Origin: Brooklawnia sp963780175
GTDB taxonomy: Bacteria > Actinomycetota > Actinomycetes > Propionibacteriales > Propionibacteriaceae
NCBI GenBank assembly: GCA_963780175.1
Contig: CAWAAT010000001.1
Location: forward strand, 1,178,001 to 1,242,000
Reading direction: 5' to 3'
DNA: 64,000 bases
Shown here in pieces: positions 1 to 7,763 of the stretch. Within the stretch, counting starts at the first letter, position 1, and every line of letters starts with the position of its first letter. Under the pieces are notes generated by a model. That model had not been told where the DNA came from. It made no database searches and was given only the letters and a program-made list of their open reading frames with translations. The position numbers and the translations under genes were made by a program.

Positions 1-1111
1 CGAAATCGTGCAGTTCGCCATCAGCGGGGCCACGCTCAAACGTCCAATCGGTGACCGCATGGGCGCTGGTCTTCGGTATCTCGACAACCGTCAGGTACCC
101 GCGCTGGGCCAGGTTGACGACGGTCGCGGTGATGTCGACCGGGTCGACGCGCTCATCGGTGAGGGTCCCGACCTCACCGGGCAGCACGTCGGCCAGCAAG
201 GTGAACCGCTCCTGGCCGGCAGCCACAGCCTCGAACCGGGCGACCGGGGTGGGTGCACCACCGGTCTGGTCGGCGCCGCGGAGCCGGTGCAGCAGGAACA
301 GTGCACCGGAGCCCAGCAGCAGCGCCGCCAGTGCAGCCAGCAACGGGATCGGCTCTGCGGAGAACGCGCGGTCGAGCGTCCACTGCTCGGTGACCATCTG
401 ATTGGCTGCGACAGCGTCGGTCGGCACCGAGAAGGTGAGGACGACCACCTCTCCGGCACCCCGCGGGCCATCGGTGAACTTGGGGAAGACCGCATCGTGG
501 GTGCCCGACTGGACGGTCAGGCAACTCATCGTGTTGGATGGCGGGCCGGCCTGGCAGCTGATGTCGTTGGTGCGAACGCCAGTGGGAAGGGTGATCTCGC
601 CCTCGACGTAGGTGGCGCCGACGCTCAGGCCCTGCAGCACCCGCCAGGACACCTCGGTCATGTCACGCTGACCCTGGACGCTGGGCAGCGCCACCGCAGC
701 ACCGGTGACCCGGTAGCTGATCTCGATCGGCGCCTCGCCTGCCTGGGACGCGTCCACGCTGATGACCTGGTAATCACCGTCGGTGCTGATCGTCGGGTTG
801 AGGTCCGCACCATCTGCGGTGACAGAGATGTCGCTGATGTCGTACTCGAGTTGGGTGTAGCTGAGCAGTTGCCTGGTGGTGGCGAGCCGCTGTTGCAGAA
901 CCGCAGGGGCCTGACCCGCGAACGTGATGGTCTCGGTGACCGTCAGGCTGCCATCGGCGGCCACCGCACCGGAGACGACGTACGAATCGGCCATCTCCTC
1001 GGCGCTGGCGGGAGCCACCAGGGCGAGCGAACACAGCAGCACCGTGACGACAGCCGCAGCAGCGCCCAAGAACGAATGCGTGGGCGTGTGCGGCCCTTGA
1101 CGAGTGCTCAT
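1..1111 (-). CDS. DUF2207 domain membrane protein (3' end outside window)
   Basis: The reverse strand is open from an ATG at 1111 to the window edge, about 370 codons. Residues 1-37 form a signal peptide with an AxA-like end (PASA before EE). A beta-rich extracytoplasmic region follows, as in the DUF2207 family (predicted membrane proteins, function unknown), then a membrane span near residues 254-275 and the start of a cytoplasmic part. The start has a GAGGTG Shine-Dalgarno close upstream. Full-length family members usually carry further membrane spans and a low-complexity tail, which would lie outside the window. The large forward open frame over this region is an antisense shadow. Family assignment is from sequence pattern only. 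Confidence 0.75.
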   Translation of the reverse strand, partial: MSTRQGPHTPTHSFLGAAAAVVTVLLCSLALVAPASAEEMADSYVVSGAVAADGSLTVTETITFAGQAPAVLQQRLATTRQLLSYTQLEYDISDISVTADGADLNPTISTDGDYQVISVDASQAGEAPIEISYRVTGAAVALPSVQGQRDMTEVSWRVLQGLSVGATYVEGEITLPTGVRTNDISCQAGPPSNTMSCLTVQSGTHDAVFPKFTDGPRGAGEVVVLTFSVPTDAVAANQMVTEQWTLDRAFSAEPIPLLAALAALLLGSGALFLLHRLRGADQTGGAPTPVARFEAVAAGQERFTLLADVLPGEVGTLTDERVDPVDITATVVNLAQRGYLTVVEIPKTSAHAVTDWTFERGPADGELHDF

Positions 1112-1223
1112 GGGCACCTCTTTCTGCGGACGATCACCACTGGGCGCGGCAAAGGGTTTCCGCTGCCCAAGCTAGCGCACCCGGGCGGCTGCTGCAGGCT
1201 CCCTCAACGGGGTGTGCAGCGGC

Positions 1224-1229
1224 TATGGT
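1224..1229 (+). promoter_or_regulatory. -10-like hexamer for leaderless zinc peptidase mRNA
   Basis: TATGGT ends six bases before the GTG start at 1236 and no Shine-Dalgarno is present, so transcription would begin at or next to the start codon. No clear -35 is seen. Confidence 0.4.
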
Positions 1230-1235
1230 GGTCAC

Positions 1236-2405
1236 GTGAGTGGATGGGGGCAGCAGGGATCTCGTCAGGGAGCGCCACGTGGTGGTTTTGGCGCCCGCCC
1301 GCAGTGGCCTGCACCCACCCAGGTCCCGTGGGGAGCGGCCAATCAGCAGAACTGGAGCCAGCCCAACCCGGGTTGGCAGCAGTCCCAGCAGACCTGGGGC
1401 ACGGTGAGCGCGCCCAACCGTCTGCAAGCACCTGCCCGTAGGCGCGGAAACCCGATTGTGGGCGTTCTGAAAGCGATGATGCTGGTGATGGGCGTCATCT
1501 TCGTCGGACTGGTGCTGCTGTCGCTGATGAGCACGCCCGACGGTCCCGGCACCGAGGCCCCGTCCCAGCAGTACGACACCGGCGGGTTCCAGCCCGACCA
1601 GTACCAGAACGAGCAGTACCAGGTACCCCCGATCGACACGAATCCGCCCGAACTCCCGATGCCCGAGACCTACGGCCAGGCCTCCGACTGGTTGGTCAAC
1701 AACTCCATCTACAACTCCGAGATAGCAGTGCCGGTGATGTGTGAGGCGACTCCGATCAACCTGCGCGGCGCGTCGGTCGGTGAACTGCGGGAACACTTCA
1801 ACCTGATGACCGGTTGTCTGATGAGGGTCTTCGCCCCTGCCGTGGAGAGCGCCGGTTATGTCGCGGTGCGTCCCAGCGTCACGATCTACGACACCCCGGT
1901 GCAGACCCGGTGCGGCACCATGCCGCGACAGAACGCCGCCTACTGCGCAGCCGACCAGCAGGTCTACTACTCCACCGAACTGCCCGACATCGTCCCCGGT
2001 CAACTACGGGGCGTGAACTACGTCGTCGAGAGCGTCATCGCCCACGAGTTCGCCCATGCCATTCAGGGACGCACCGGCATCCTCATCTCCAACGCGGCCT
2101 GGGAGCAGAACTCGAACGAGTCTGACGCCAACGAGTTCTCGCGTCGCCTCGAGGTGCAGGCCGACTGCTGGTCGGGTCAGTTCATCAACTCGGTCGGCCA
2201 GTCGGTCGGGGTGGACGCCAACGGTGTGGAGCAGCTCGCCATGCTCTTTCACAGCATCGGTGACGACCAACTGACCGGCGATCCCTTCATCGACGGCAAC
2301 CACGGCCTCGGCGAGAACCGCCGGGCCTGGTTCCTGGAGGGCACCGCCACCACCTCGATGGGGGCCTGCAACACGTTCGCCGCACCCGACAACCAGGTTC
2401 GCTGA
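1236..2405 (+). CDS. Neutral zinc metallopeptidase family protein, membrane anchored
   Basis: A 389-residue protein. It has a Gln/Pro/Gly-rich cytoplasmic N-terminus, one membrane span near residues 74-98, an acidic Gln/Tyr-rich linker and a C-terminal domain with a HEFAH zinc motif at about residues 270-274 (HExxH; the Glu is the expected general base). Downstream, a conserved run of acidic residues and a Gln-Ala-Asp-Cys-Trp motif match the YpfJ-like putative neutral zinc metallopeptidase family. The GTG at 1236 is chosen over an upstream in-frame GTG at 1212 because a -10-like TATGGT lies just ahead of it. Four Cys in the domain may form disulfides outside the membrane. Substrate unknown. 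It converges on ispF with only 6 bp between stop codons. Confidence 0.8.
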   Translation: MSGWGQQGSRQGAPRGGFGARPQWPAPTQVPWGAANQQNWSQPNPGWQQSQQTWGTVSAPNRLQAPARRRGNPIVGVLKAMMLVMGVIFVGLVLLSLMSTPDGPGTEAPSQQYDTGGFQPDQYQNEQYQVPPIDTNPPELPMPETYGQASDWLVNNSIYNSEIAVPVMCEATPINLRGASVGELREHFNLMTGCLMRVFAPAVESAGYVAVRPSVTIYDTPVQTRCGTMPRQNAAYCAADQQVYYSTELPDIVPGQLRGVNYVVESVIAHEFAHAIQGRTGILISNAAWEQNSNESDANEFSRRLEVQADCWSGQFINSVGQSVGVDANGVEQLAMLFHSIGDDQLTGDPFIDGNHGLGENRRAWFLEGTATTSMGACNTFAAPDNQVR

Positions 2406-2411
2406 CGACCC

Positions 2412-2882
2412 TCAGTCCCGCTCGACCAAGGCCGTGGCCAGCGCTGCCACACCCTCGCCACGTCCCGTGAAGCCCAACCCGTCGGTGGTGGTCGCTGCCA
2501 GGCTGACGGGGGCACCCAGCACCCGGCTCATCAGTTCCTCGGCCTCACCCCGCCGGGCGGCCATCCGTGGTCTGGACCCCACCAGCTGGACGGCCACATT
2601 CCCGATCCGCCAGCCGGCCTCCTCCAGGCGTCGACGGGTCTCCGCCAGGAAAGCGACTCCGCTCGCCCCGGCCCACTGTGGCTCACTGGTGCCGTAGTTG
2701 GAACCCATGTCGCCCATCCCCGACGCCGACAGCAGCGCGTCGCAAGCCGCGTGGCAGACCACGTCCCCGTCCGAGTGCCCGGCCAATCCGGCCTGCTCGT
2801 CGGGAAAGTTCAGACCTGCGACCCACATCTGGACCCCGGCCACCAGTTGATGGACGTCGACGCCGATCCCGGTGCGGATCAT
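2412..2882 (-). CDS. ispF: 2-C-methyl-D-erythritol 2,4-cyclodiphosphate synthase
   Basis: A 156-residue enzyme of the non-mevalonate isoprenoid pathway that converts CDP-methylerythritol 2-phosphate into the 2,4-cyclodiphosphate with release of CMP. The N-terminal GxDVH motif (Asp9, His11) and His44 are the expected divalent metal ligands, and the C-terminal TTTDGLGFTGRGEG motif is typical. Length matches the family. The ATG at 2882 overlaps the ispD stop by 4 bp (ATGA), so the two genes are translationally coupled. An upstream extension of the frame lies inside ispD and is not coding. Confidence 0.95.
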   Translation of the reverse strand: MIRTGIGVDVHQLVAGVQMWVAGLNFPDEQAGLAGHSDGDVVCHAACDALLSASGMGDMGSNYGTSEPQWAGASGVAFLAETRRRLEEAGWRIGNVAVQLVGSRPRMAARRGEAEELMSRVLGAPVSLAATTTDGLGFTGRGEGVAALATALVERD

Positions 2883-3625
2883 GGCTTCAGATGGCGCAGG
2901 ACTCGGCGTGCCGAGTGGTGCCCCAGGCTCTCGCGCATCTTCCACAGGGCACGTGCCACCGTGAGATCGGACGGCTCGGTGATCTTCATCGACAAACGCG
3001 AGCCTGACACCAGGACGACCCTGTGGCCGGCCTGTTCGGCACATGACACGTCGTCGGTGAAATCGCCGCTGTGCGATGCCATCCGGTCGTGTGCGTCGAG
3101 GATCACGTCCAGCGGGAATCCCTGGGGGGTCTGGATGGCTCGCAACCTCGATCGGTCCACCACCTTCGTGAGGCCTTCGTTGGTCAGTTCGCGCATCGAG
3201 TCGCTGACCAGCACGGCCGGGGCAACCGCCTCCGCACCTTCCCGGACGGCCCTGATCACGCCATCGACGACCTTGGCAGGCACCATCGGCCGGACCGCGT
3301 CATGGATCAGCACGATCGTGGCCTGCGACAAGTGCGGGTCGTCGCGGATCACCTTGAGTCCGTTGTGCACCGACTCCTGTCGGGTCGCACCGCCCATCGT
3401 CTGATGCACAGGAATGGGCAGGGCCGCCAGGGCCGGGCCCAACGCTTCGGCAAGGGTCTCGTTGATGACCACCACGGCGTCCGTGCAACCACCGGCGGCC
3501 ATCGCCTCGACCGACATGACCATCAAGGCTTTTCCAGTCAGCTTGAGGGCAGGTTTGGGTGTCGTACCGCCGTATCGCAGCCCCAGCCCCGCTCCCACAA
3601 TGACCGCAACTACCGGCTCCGTCAT
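2879..3625 (-). CDS. ispD: 2-C-methyl-D-erythritol 4-phosphate cytidylyltransferase
   Basis: A 248-residue cytidylyltransferase that makes CDP-methylerythritol from CTP and MEP, two steps before IspF. The N-terminal nucleotide-binding loop reads VGAGLGLRYGG where the family normally has AAGxGxRxG, a mild variation. Other typical stretches are KPALKLTGKALM, the HDAVRP active-site region and the TPQGF motif. The ATG at 3625 agrees with the family N-terminus; a longer frame to 3856 crosses into the divergent PTS gene and is rejected. A GAGACT seven bases upstream may be a weak -10 for a leaderless mRNA. It forms an operon with ispF. Confidence 0.95.
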   Translation of the reverse strand: MTEPVVAVIVGAGLGLRYGGTTPKPALKLTGKALMVMSVEAMAAGGCTDAVVVINETLAEALGPALAALPIPVHQTMGGATRQESVHNGLKVIRDDPHLSQATIVLIHDAVRPMVPAKVVDGVIRAVREGAEAVAPAVLVSDSMRELTNEGLTKVVDRSRLRAIQTPQGFPLDVILDAHDRMASHSGDFTDDVSCAEQAGHRVVLVSGSRLSMKITEPSDLTVARALWKMRESLGHHSARRVLRHLKP

Positions 3626-3713
3626 GCACCGCAGTCTCTCACACCACGGGGCGGGCGGTCCGGTGCCACAATGTGTTCGTACGCGAGCGGCAAGCTGACG
3701 AAGGGACACAGTG

Positions 3714-4085
3714 ATGAGCAGGACGTTGTGGAGTGCCGAGGTGTCGCGCATCGGCAGTGACGCCGCTGAACTGACGACGGCAGGCGTACTCATCCTCTTC
3801 GGTGAGCCCGTCCCCGACGCGTTGGCCGACGTCAGCGTCGTCCACACCCATGCCACCGAACTCAGCCGCCCCCTGAAGGCCGGGGACTCGTTGATCTTCG
3901 CAGACCAGACCTACGTCCTTGACGAGGTCGGCGGACGGGTGTTCGACAATCTGACCGAGTTGGGGCACGCGGTGGTCTACATCTCGCAACCCGCCCAGGA
4001 GTTGCTCCCGGGCGCTATCAAGGCGTCCGGTCCGGCACTGGGCGATCCGGCGCTCGGCAGCACCATCTCGTTCGTCGAGAACTGA
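3714..4085 (+). CDS. PTS glucitol/sorbitol-type EIIA component
   Basis: A 123-residue protein matching the glucitol/sorbitol-specific IIA family (PTSIIA_gutA). Features are the LILFGEPVPDALADVSVVHTH segment with a histidine pair that would include the phospho-accepting His, and a C-terminal region rich in Gly/Pro. An AAGGGA Shine-Dalgarno seven bases upstream favours ATG 3714 over the adjacent GTG 3711. No EIIB/EIIC of the glucitol family is nearby; the neighbours are ispD (divergent) and regX3 (convergent). It may serve a permease elsewhere or be regulatory. The family call rests on overall pattern. Confidence 0.75.
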   Translation: MSRTLWSAEVSRIGSDAAELTTAGVLILFGEPVPDALADVSVVHTHATELSRPLKAGDSLIFADQTYVLDEVGGRVFDNLTELGHAVVYISQPAQELLPGAIKASGPALGDPALGSTISFVEN

Positions 4086-4130
4086 CACACCCACCCAAGA
4101 CCGATCGGGCGCTGGGAATCAGCACCCGGT

Positions 4131-4808
4131 TCAGCCCTCGTACTTGTACCCGAGGCCCCGGACGGTCACCAGCCGGACTGGTTGGGTGGGATCGTCCTCG
4201 ATCTTGGAGCGTAGCCGCTTCACGTGCACATCCAGGGTCTTCGTGTCACCGACGTAGTCCGAACCCCAGATGCGGTCGATGAGTTGGCCGCGGGTCATCA
4301 CACGTCCGGCGTTGCGCAGCAGCATCTCGAGAAGCTCGAACTCCTTCAGAGCCAGTTTGACGACCTCCCCGCGCAGGGTGACCTCGTGACGCTCGACGTC
4401 CATCCGCACGTCACCCGCCTCGATCACCTCGGGCAGCAGTTCGGCATCCTGGCCGCGGCGCAAGACCGCCCGGATCCGCGCCACCAGCTCACGGTGGCTG
4501 AACGGTTTGGTCACGTAGTCGTCGGCACCAAGTTCCAGTCCGACCACCTTGTCGATCTCTGAATCGCGAGCGGTGACCATGATGACAGGCACGTTGCCGC
4601 GCAGCCGCAGCTGACGGCACACCTCGGTGCCGGGCATACCCGGCATCATCAGGTCGAGAAGCACCAGGTCTGCGCCGTTCCGGTCGAATTCCGCCAAACC
4701 GGCCACCCCGTCCGCCGCCTCGGCGACGTCGAAGCCCTCCCGTTGCAGCATGTAGGCGATGGCATCGCGGTAGGAGTCCTCGTCCTCGACGATCAAGATT
4801 CTGGTCAT
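4131..4808 (-). CDS. regX3: Two-component response regulator RegX3 (OmpR family)
   Basis: A 225-residue regulator with a receiver domain (acidic pocket Glu8-Asp9, phospho-acceptor Asp52, Lys100) and a C-terminal OmpR-type winged helix ending in VRGLGYKYEG. It overlaps senX3 by 4 bp. Gene order (regX3 after senX3, divergent from phoU, gpmA close by) matches the phosphate-sensing SenX3-RegX3 system of Actinobacteria, which activates phosphate-scavenging genes at low phosphate. The PHO box found at 6065-6093 supports this identity. The orthology is inferred from synteny and sequence; PhoB/PhoP naming would also be defensible. Confidence 0.88.
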   Translation of the reverse strand: MTRILIVEDEDSYRDAIAYMLQREGFDVAEAADGVAGLAEFDRNGADLVLLDLMMPGMPGTEVCRQLRLRGNVPVIMVTARDSEIDKVVGLELGADDYVTKPFSHRELVARIRAVLRRGQDAELLPEVIEAGDVRMDVERHEVTLRGEVVKLALKEFELLEMLLRNAGRVMTRGQLIDRIWGSDYVGDTKTLDVHVKRLRSKIEDDPTQPVRLVTVRGLGYKYEG

Positions 4809-6004
4809 GACCCACCTCCTGGTGAACGTGACGGTCCATGGACCGCCGACGCTGGTGACGTGATCTGCTGGTACGAGGGCAACCTCATGGTGAAAGTGGA
4901 GCCCTGCCCAGGTTTGCTCCAGACGTTCACCGTTCCGCCGTGCGCGCCCACGACGTGCTTCACGATCGACAGGCCCAGTCCGGTGCCGCCGTGGTCACGG
5001 CTGCGGGCGTAGTCAACCCGGTAGAACCGTTCGAAGACACGCTCCAAGTCCTCCGGGCGGATGCCAATTCCGTTGTCGGCCACGCTGATCTCAACGAAGT
5101 CGTCACCGGCGTCGGTGCTGGCGCGAGTGCTCACCGCAACCCTGGAGCCCGGATCGGAGTAGTTGATGGCGTTGGTCACCAGGTTTGCCACCGCGCTGGT
5201 CAGCTGCACGTCATCACCCAACACCTTCAGACCCTCCGTCCCGGCGACGGTCAGGCTGATCGAACGGGACGCCGCCAGCTCGCGACACTGGGCCAACGCG
5301 GCCTCGACCACGTCATCGACAGCCACCTCCCGGGGCTGTATCAGGGGATCGTCGGATTGCAGCCGGGAAAGTTCGATGATCTGTTGAACCAGTTCGCTCA
5401 ATCGTTCGGACTCAAGAATCATCCTTGCCGCGAAGCGCCTGATGGCCACCGGATCGTCGGCAGCCTGCTCGACAGCCTCGGCCAGCACCCGCAGGGCGCC
5501 CACCGGCGTCTTGAGCTCATGGCTGACGTTGGCAACGAAGTCCCTCTTGATCGCGTCGGTGCGCAACTGGGCACTGCGGTCATCGGCAATCACCAGCACG
5601 AGGCCACCTTCAAGTGCGCTGACCCGCACGGCCAGCTCGAGCATCGGGGTGCCCGGTTCACGCCGCACATGAACCACGGTCCCCACCGTCTGCCCGACCT
5701 TGCGCACCTGACGGACCAACTCCAGCAACTCGTCGATTCCCACCCGGCTGCCGCGCACCAGACCGATGGATCGCGCCTGGGGATTGGAGTGCAGCACCTC
5801 GTCGTACAGGCCGGCCACCAATGCCGCGGACCGAAGCAGATCGACGGCGGCCTCAAGTTGGCCCGAAACCACCGCAACCTTGGCATTCCCCTGGGCATCG
5901 AGAACCCCGGCGCGACGTTTCAACCAGCCGATCACCGGCGCGTAGCTCAGCCCGATGAGCAGGCCCAGCACGGCGGCGAGCAGGACGTCCACACGCTCGA
6001 TCAT
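4805..6004 (-). CDS. senX3: Sensor histidine kinase SenX3
   Basis: A 399-residue membrane kinase partner of RegX3. One N-terminal hydrophobic segment (about residues 7-27) is followed by a PAS-like region, then HisKA with FVANVSHELKTP (phospho-His162), and an HATPase domain with N, G1 (DNGIG) and G2 (GTGLGLSIVK) boxes. The ATG at 6004 gives the typical short membrane-anchor N-terminus; longer frames run antisense through phoU. Its role is to phosphorylate RegX3 when phosphate is scarce, with PhoU normally inhibiting. Its stop overlaps the regX3 start (ATGA). Confidence 0.88.
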   Translation of the reverse strand: MIERVDVLLAAVLGLLIGLSYAPVIGWLKRRAGVLDAQGNAKVAVVSGQLEAAVDLLRSAALVAGLYDEVLHSNPQARSIGLVRGSRVGIDELLELVRQVRKVGQTVGTVVHVRREPGTPMLELAVRVSALEGGLVLVIADDRSAQLRTDAIKRDFVANVSHELKTPVGALRVLAEAVEQAADDPVAIRRFAARMILESERLSELVQQIIELSRLQSDDPLIQPREVAVDDVVEAALAQCRELAASRSISLTVAGTEGLKVLGDDVQLTSAVANLVTNAINYSDPGSRVAVSTRASTDAGDDFVEISVADNGIGIRPEDLERVFERFYRVDYARSRDHGGTGLGLSIVKHVVGAHGGTVNVWSKPGQGSTFTMRLPSYQQITSPASAVHGPSRSPGGGS

Positions 6005-6064
6005 AGGCCCCAGCAGCGCCCGGCTGGCCGGGCGGCCCAAGTCAAAGGCGCACGCACGACCACC

Positions 6065-6093
6065 GTTCACGCCACGTTCACCAGTTGGCCACC
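6065..6093 (+). promoter_or_regulatory. PHO box: three 11-bp direct repeat units
   Basis: Three heptamers, GTTCACG at 6065, GTTCACC at 6076 and GGCCACC at 6087, are spaced exactly 11 bp apart with 4-bp linkers. This is the architecture of actinobacterial PhoP/RegX3 sites (consensus GTTCACC-N4 repeats). It lies between senX3 and phoU, upstream of a phoU promoter candidate, so autoregulation and phoU control are expected. Confidence 0.75.
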
Positions 6094-6135
6094 TAGTCGC
6101 CCAGCGTGCGCCACCGCAGGATCGCTGGCAGGCCC

Positions 6136-6141
6136 TAGAAT
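6136..6141 (+). promoter_or_regulatory. phoU -10 element candidate
   Basis: TAGAAT fits the TANNNT -10 consensus 40 bp ahead of the phoU GTG. The -35 region is poor, consistent with a promoter that depends on an activator bound at the PHO box just upstream. Confidence 0.45.
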
Positions 6142-6181
6142 CAAGGGGGCCGAGCGGGCCAACAGAGCATGGGGGTGAGCG

Positions 6182-6847
6182 GTGCGCGAGATCTACCAAA
6201 GCGACCTTGAGGGTGTCGTCAACGAACTGGTTGTGATGTCCGACAGCATCCAGATCGCGGTCAGGGATGCCACCCGGGCGCTTCTCGAAGCAGACCTGCA
6301 GTTGGCCGAGCGAGTGATCAGCGGCGACACGCGGATTGACGCCATGCATGACCAGTTGGAACACCGGGCGTTCACGATCCTGGCTCGGCAGTCACCGGTG
6401 GCCGGCGAACTCCGCACGCTGGTGGCGGTCATCCAGATGGTTGCGGCACTGGGACGGATGGGCGACCTCGCGGCGCACGTCGCCAAGATCGCCCGCCTGC
6501 GCTACCCCGAGCACGCCGTCCCCGAGCCGCTGTATGCGAACTTCAACAGGATGTCGCGGCTGGCCCAGGACATGATCGGCAATGTCGGCCGCATCCTGGC
6601 CGAGCGAGACCTGGCCGAGGCCCAAGCGCTGGCACAGCAAGATGAAGAGATGGACACTCTGCGCAGCGATCAGTTCCGGGTCATTCTCGGGGACGACTGG
6701 GCTCACGGCGTCGAGGCAGCCGTCGACGTCGCCCTGTTGGGACGCTACTTCGAGCGCATCGCCGACCATGCGGTGGGCATGGGCCGACGGATCATCTACA
6801 TCATCACCGGAGACCTGCCCGAGGGCGAGGACTGGCCGTCCACCTAG
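6182..6847 (+). CDS. phoU: Phosphate transport system regulatory protein PhoU
   Basis: A 221-residue all-helical PhoU protein with two three-helix PhoU repeats. Recognisable pieces are the MHDQLEHRAFTILARQSPVAGELR segment of the first repeat and the LGRYFERIADHAVGMGRRIIYIITG segment near the end of the second, each with the acidic metal-binding E/DxxxD pattern. It acts in the cytoplasm as the link between the Pst transporter and the SenX3 kinase, holding the Pho response off when phosphate is plentiful. The GTG at 6182 has a GGGGGTGAG-type Shine-Dalgarno. The Pst transporter itself is not in the window. Confidence 0.92.
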   Translation: MREIYQSDLEGVVNELVVMSDSIQIAVRDATRALLEADLQLAERVISGDTRIDAMHDQLEHRAFTILARQSPVAGELRTLVAVIQMVAALGRMGDLAAHVAKIARLRYPEHAVPEPLYANFNRMSRLAQDMIGNVGRILAERDLAEAQALAQQDEEMDTLRSDQFRVILGDDWAHGVEAAVDVALLGRYFERIADHAVGMGRRIIYIITGDLPEGEDWPST

Positions 6848-6863
6848 CCCCAGGCAGGACACC

Positions 6864-6899
6864 ACAAGGCCGGACGCCCCCAGGGACGTCCGGCCTTGT
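6864..6899. terminator. Bidirectional terminator between phoU and gpmA
   Basis: A perfect 13-bp stem (6864-6876 with 6887-6899, ACAAGGCCGGACG and its complement) and a 10-nt loop lie between the convergent phoU and gpmA stop codons. Confidence 0.8.
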
Positions 6900-6913
6900 C
6901 AATGCTCGAGGGG

Positions 6914-7663
6914 CTACTTCTTGCCCTGGCTTGCGACAGCCTTCTGGCCGGCCGCGGCGGCCTCGGGATCGAGGTAGCGACCGCCCTTGGTGACCGGCTC
7001 GAAGTTGTCGTCCAACTCGTAGAGCAGCGGGATGCCGGTCGGGATGTTCAGGGCCGCGATGTCGGCGTCCGAGATCTCGTCAAGGTGCTTGACCAGGGCG
7101 CGCAGCGAGTTGCCGTGCGCGGTGACCAGGACGGTGTTGCCGGACGCCAGGTCAGGCTTGATGTCGGACTCCCAGTACGGCAGCATGCGTGCGACGACGT
7201 CCTTGAGGCACTCGGTCTGGGGACGCTCATCCTCGGGGATGTCCGCGTAACGCGCGTCATGCCACTGGGAGTACTCGGCATCACGATCGAGCACGGGCGG
7301 GGGCGTGTCGTAGCTGCGGCGCCAGAGCATGAACTGCTCCTCACCGTACTTCGCGAGGGTCTCGGCTTTGTCCAGCCCTTGGAGGCCGCCGTAATGGCGC
7401 TCGTTGAGCCGCCATGAGCGCTGCACGGGAATCCAGTGCCGGTCGCATTCGTCGAGGGCGAGGTAGGCCGTGTGGATGGCGCGTCTCAACAGCGAGGTGT
7501 GCAGCTTCTGGGGCAGCAGATTCTGCTCAGCCAGCAGTTGGCCGCCGCGCTTGGCCTCCCCGACGCCCTTCTCGTTGAGGTCAACGTCCACCCAGCCGGT
7601 GAACAGGTTCTTGGAGTTCCATTCGCTCTCACCGTGGCGGAGCAGAATCAGCTTGTAGGTCAT
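6914..7663 (-). CDS. gpmA: 2,3-bisphosphoglycerate-dependent phosphoglycerate mutase
   Basis: A 249-residue glycolytic enzyme that interconverts 3- and 2-phosphoglycerate. The LLRHGESEWN motif carries the phosphorylated His10; the NERHYGGLQG stretch and the second active-site His in TAHGNSLRALVKHL are intact, and length matches dPGM. The location beside senX3-regX3 and phoU is the usual actinobacterial arrangement. A TAGAAT -10 lies seven bases before the ATG at 7663 with no Shine-Dalgarno, so the mRNA may be leaderless. Confidence 0.95.
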   Translation of the reverse strand: MTYKLILLRHGESEWNSKNLFTGWVDVDLNEKGVGEAKRGGQLLAEQNLLPQKLHTSLLRRAIHTAYLALDECDRHWIPVQRSWRLNERHYGGLQGLDKAETLAKYGEEQFMLWRRSYDTPPPVLDRDAEYSQWHDARYADIPEDERPQTECLKDVVARMLPYWESDIKPDLASGNTVLVTAHGNSLRALVKHLDEISDADIAALNIPTGIPLLYELDDNFEPVTKGGRYLDPEAAAAGQKAVASQGKK

Positions 7664-7670
7664 GGACCGG

Positions 7671-7676
7671 ATTCTA
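7671..7676 (-). promoter_or_regulatory. -10 element for leaderless gpmA mRNA
   Basis: On the reverse strand TAGAAT is followed by 7 nt and then the gpmA ATG, placing the transcription start at the start codon. Confidence 0.5.
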
Positions 7677-7763
7677 GTTGGCGCAGCTCACGAGATGGCG
7701 AGGTGCGTGCAGTTCGAGGACGCCCTGGATCGGCTCGCACAGCGGTCGATGCCATGGCCGGGG

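Noticed and set aside
8..1441. Long forward open frame of 477 codons
   Set aside because: Antisense to the DUF2207 gene; composition is that of a shadow frame and the reverse strand has a signal peptide, membrane span and Shine-Dalgarno.
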